The position numbers and the translations under genes are program-made. A stretch of 61,297 nt of DNA. It comes from Chitinophagaceae bacterium (GTDB lineage: Bacteria; Bacteroidota; Bacteroidia; Chitinophagales; Chitinophagaceae). The stretch lies in assembly GCA_004173355.1 (NCBI GenBank), contig SEAD01000010.1, positions 1 through 61,297 on the forward strand. Direction: 5' to 3'. Below the pieces are notes generated by a model. The model searched no databases. It saw only the letters and a program-made list of their open reading frames with translations, and was not told the origin of the DNA. This document shows, piece by piece, positions 58,580 through 61,297 of the stretch. Numbering within the stretch: the stretch's first letter is position 1; each line of letters opens with the position of its first letter.

Positions 58580-61297
58580 TTACCGTGTAATGGCGTCTTT
58601 GGGCGGGTAACCGAAATGGCGGGAGAAGCTGGTGGAGAAACTGGCGGGACTACTGAACCCGACCTTATAGGCCACCTCCGATACCGTAGCGGCGTGACCG
58701 GCCAGCAGGTCATGGGCATACTGCAATCGTACAGTCCGGATCATTTCACCAGGGGCCAGGCCAACCAGCGCTTTAAGTTTACGATGAAGCTGGGTACGGC
58801 TAAGCCCGGCATCCCGCGCCATCTGTTCGGCGCTGTACTGGTCGTCGTCGAGATGGCTTTCGATAGCAGTTTTTATCCGGTTCAGGAATTCTTTTTCAAT
58901 CGAGGGAATGGGCAGTTTGTTATTGAGCCACCCGTCACCCCGCGAATAATGCTCGCGCAACTGGCTGCGAACGCTTAACAGGTTTACGATCAGGGCAAAC
59001 AGCTCGCGTTTATCAAATGGTTTCTGGAGATAACTGTCAGCCCCGGTTTCGATCCCGAGAATCCGGTTTTCCACCCCGGACTTTGCCGTAAGCATGATGA
59101 TGGGGATATGACTGGTCCGCTCGTCTTTTTTGAGTGTGCTGGTCAGTTCGTACCCGTCAGCCCTGGGCATCATCAGGTCTGTAATGACCAGTGCCGGGAT
59201 CTCGGCAAGCGCGATCTTTATCCCCTCCTGGCCATCGGCTGCCAGCAGCACCCTGTACCGCGTAATCAATGATTCATGGATAAAATCACGGAGTTCGGCA
59301 TTATCCTCCACCAGCAGGATGAATGGTTTGTCGTCCTCCTGCAACACATCGGGAATCAGTCTGACGGGCGCGGTACTACGGATGACGGGAATAAACAATC
59401 CATTGATTTTTTCCGATGGCCCGTTGCCTGGCATAGCCGCTTCGTACGGGATCCGGATTGTCATTTCTGTAAATTCAAACTCCCGGCTTTCTGCATGCAG
59501 TTCACCACCCATCAGGTGAACCAGTTCCTTCGCGAGCGCAAGCCCGATACCGGTTCCTTCTGCAGAACGCGTATCGGATGGGTCCGCCTGGTAAAACCGG
59601 TCAAAAATATAGGGCAGTTTAGCCGCAGGTATCCCCCTGCCTGTGTCCCTGACTGACAGCATCAGGAAATCATCCCCCTCCATTTCCAGTGAAAGATCGA
59701 GGAAGCCTTTGTCAGTAAATTTGATGGCGTTGGAGAGGATATTGAGGAAGATTTTTTCCAGTTTGTCACGGTCCGCATTTATCCATAATTCATCCCATGG
59801 TTTATCAAAACGGATTTCGATCCCTTTCTGACGCGCAATGGTTTCGTAAGCCTGTGCCAGGTTACTGATCAGCGCGACCAGGTCCAGCGGCGCGGCGTTG
59901 AGGGGCATCAGCCCGCTCTCCGCTTTACCAAGGTCCAGCAACTGGTTGATCAGCTGTAGCAGGCGGTTTGCATTGTTGAGGATCAGGCCCAGTTGTTTTT
60001 TCTCCTGACCCTCTTTCCTGCCGGCGATCAGTTCCATTGCCGGATTGATGATCAATGTAAGTGGTGTACGGAGTTCATGGGTGATATTGGAGAAAAAACG
60101 GGTTTTGACTCCGTCCATCTCCTTTAGTTTTTCTGTTTGCTCTTTCAATGCTGCGGTCCGTTGCCCGACTACTACCTCCAGCCGCCTCGCTTCACCCGCC
60201 AGCAGCTCCCGTTTTTCCGTTTCCTGGGCCAGCGCATGGGCTGATAGCCGTTCCACTTCCTCCAGTTTGGAACCAAGCGCTTCATTGGTACGGGCGATAT
60301 TGATGGCAAGATATACCGACAGGCAAAGCGGGAGGAACAATTGCCCGGCACCCATGGTCAGGAGCCGCAAGGAATTATACTGGTAGGGCCAGAACCCGAA
60401 CTGATCTGCCCATACGAAAAAATAAATCAGGATAACCGCTACTACACCGGCTGCAACAAACCGGACGCCCTTTTTCCGGAAGCGGATAATTTTCGCGGCG
60501 GACCAGAAGCCGTCGAGTATTACGGGAAGGAATACCCAGGTGAAATAATCATTCCATGGCCTGTCACTATACACCCAGAACTGCAACACATAGGCAATGA
60601 GGTAGGCAAGCGTCACAACCCCCGTCAATACTGCCCTGTAGCGGGGTATCTTGCCGTAGTCAAACATGTACAACAACCATACGGCGAACAGCAGCATCAG
60701 CACCTTACACTCAGCCGTAAGAAAGTCGGCAAGCACCTGGGTACCGGGAACACTCGTCTGGTAAAACAGGTATACCGAGAATCCATTGATGCCTATAATC
60801 AGCACAAAAAGTGCGTATAGCAGGTTTAACCGTTGTTTCGGGTAAAATATAAACAGCAACAAATGGAGGAGTCCAAGGATTATCTGTGCGGCGGCGAACA
60901 ATGCCACGAAGTTGAGCCGCAGGTTACCGGTTCTGACCTGTTCCGCTTTCACATTGTAATCACCGATCCAGACCTGGAAACCCCTGAAGGCCGGGTACAG
61001 ATCGAAGAAATTGGAATAATGGATCACAATGAGGTGCGAGGCGGTATCGGTAAACCACATCGGGATCAGGTCCCTTGGCGCACGCACCGCTACCATTTGT
61101 TCTTTTGATGGACCCAGTTTGCCGTAGCCGCCAACCGGCCTGCCATCGACAAATATCTCCGAGGCCCCATCGTGATTGATCCGGAACGACATTTTCTTCC
61201 CGATGAGGCTGGTGTCCGCCTTTACCCACATACCAAACCAGCCGATCCCATTCCAGCCGCGGGGTGAGTCAAACTGTATGGCCGAAGTGTTCCGCAA
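58580..61297 (-). CDS. Hybrid sensor histidine kinase/response regulator/AraC protein, N-terminus outside window
   Basis: The 905 visible residues contain the end of a beta-sandwich sensor (INHDGASEIFVDGRPVGGYGKLG), seven transmembrane helices, a coiled coil, HisKA (FFSNITHELRTPLTLIINPAMEL), HATPase_c (NILSNAIKFTDKG, DTGRGIP, GTGIGLALAKEL), a receiver (VITDLMMPRADGYEL) and a C-terminal AraC domain (LSRTQLHRKLKALVGL, VAYKVGFSSPASFSTSFSRHFGYPP). It is a close paralogue of the protein at 16438-19461 in both sensor and output. It lacks only the signal peptide region, which lies past 61297. Both face the eCIS locus from opposite sides. Ligand and targets are unknown. Confidence 0.92.
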   Translation of the reverse strand: MRNTSAIQFDSPRGWNGIGWFGMWVKADTSLIGKKMSFRINHDGASEIFVDGRPVGGYGKLGPSKEQMVAVRAPRDLIPMWFTDTASHLIVIHYSNFFDLYPAFRGFQVWIGDYNVKAEQVRTGNLRLNFVALFAAAQIILGLLHLLLFIFYPKQRLNLLYALFVLIIGINGFSVYLFYQTSVPGTQVLADFLTAECKVLMLLFAVWLLYMFDYGKIPRYRAVLTGVVTLAYLIAYVLQFWVYSDRPWNDYFTWVFLPVILDGFWSAAKIIRFRKKGVRFVAAGVVAVILIYFFVWADQFGFWPYQYNSLRLLTMGAGQLFLPLCLSVYLAINIARTNEALGSKLEEVERLSAHALAQETEKRELLAGEARRLEVVVGQRTAALKEQTEKLKEMDGVKTRFFSNITHELRTPLTLIINPAMELIAGRKEGQEKKQLGLILNNANRLLQLINQLLDLGKAESGLMPLNAAPLDLVALISNLAQAYETIARQKGIEIRFDKPWDELWINADRDKLEKIFLNILSNAIKFTDKGFLDLSLEMEGDDFLMLSVRDTGRGIPAAKLPYIFDRFYQADPSDTRSAEGTGIGLALAKELVHLMGGELHAESREFEFTEMTIRIPYEAAMPGNGPSEKINGLFIPVIRSTAPVRLIPDVLQEDDKPFILLVEDNAELRDFIHESLITRYRVLLAADGQEGIKIALAEIPALVITDLMMPRADGYELTSTLKKDERTSHIPIIMLTAKSGVENRILGIETGADSYLQKPFDKRELFALIVNLLSVRSQLREHYSRGDGWLNNKLPIPSIEKEFLNRIKTAIESHLDDDQYSAEQMARDAGLSRTQLHRKLKALVGLAPGEMIRTVRLQYAHDLLAGHAATVSEVAYKVGFSSPASFSTSFSRHFGYPPKDAITR

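Noticed and set aside
1-61297. tRNA, rRNA, CRISPR arrays or insertion sequences
   Set aside because: I saw no cloverleaf-like, rRNA-like, repeat-spacer or transposase sequences on reading either strand.

Overview
The window looks like a chromosomal segment of a Bacteroidota bacterium, most likely a Chitinophagaceae-type relative. The evidence is a SusC/SusD pair with its sigma/FecR regulators, an OMP_b-brl-type TonB receptor, hybrid histidine kinase/response regulator/AraC proteins, and promoter-like TAnnTTTG boxes. All functional calls are made by reading the sequence; no database search was possible.

Left part (1-22.3 kb). A leftward transcript carries an ABC ATPase, a membrane protein, a YtrA-type GntR repressor, a TonB-dependent outer-membrane receptor and the start of a second ABC ATPase cut by the window edge. 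A perfect palindrome just downstream of its promoter is the probable GntR operator. After a lone lipoprotein gene comes a nutrient-uptake cluster: MauE/DoxX-like protein and a small exported protein on the plus strand, facing sigma factor, FecR, SusC, SusD and a TlpA-like thioredoxin on the minus strand. Regulators (XRE, AraC), a VOC protein, a large hybrid two-component protein, a lipoprotein, a di-heme cytochrome c peroxidase, a membrane protein and a LuxR regulator follow.

Central part (22.6-56.0 kb). One plus-strand array of 21 closely packed genes encodes an extracellular contractile injection system (eCIS, Afp/PVC-like). Recognisable parts are a DUF4255 cap protein, sheath, two tube proteins, DUF5908, a LysM tube adaptor, VgrG spike, PAAR tip, gp25 wedge, a baseplate-J protein, a giant 2138-residue baseplate-like protein, a tape-measure protein and an AAA+ ATPase. 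Accessory genes are unusual: a zinc-ribbon coiled-coil protein, a beta-rich 435-residue protein, two cysteine-rich helical proteins, a 2189-residue DUF4157 cargo with an HNH-like motif and a C-terminal deaminase, a ParA-type ATPase, a small charged protein sharing the cargo's N-terminal signature and QKK motifs, and an SseB-like protein. A good promoter candidate lies 85 bp before the first gene and a hairpin lies after the last.

Right part (56-61.3 kb). A DUF418 membrane protein, a lipoprotein, and a second hybrid histidine kinase paralogous to the one on the left, cut by the window end.

The most novel material is the cargo/accessory end of the eCIS (45.4-56 kb), where a possible cargo-loading signature is shared by two proteins, a ParA ATPase sits between them, and no dedicated immunity gene follows the deaminase.
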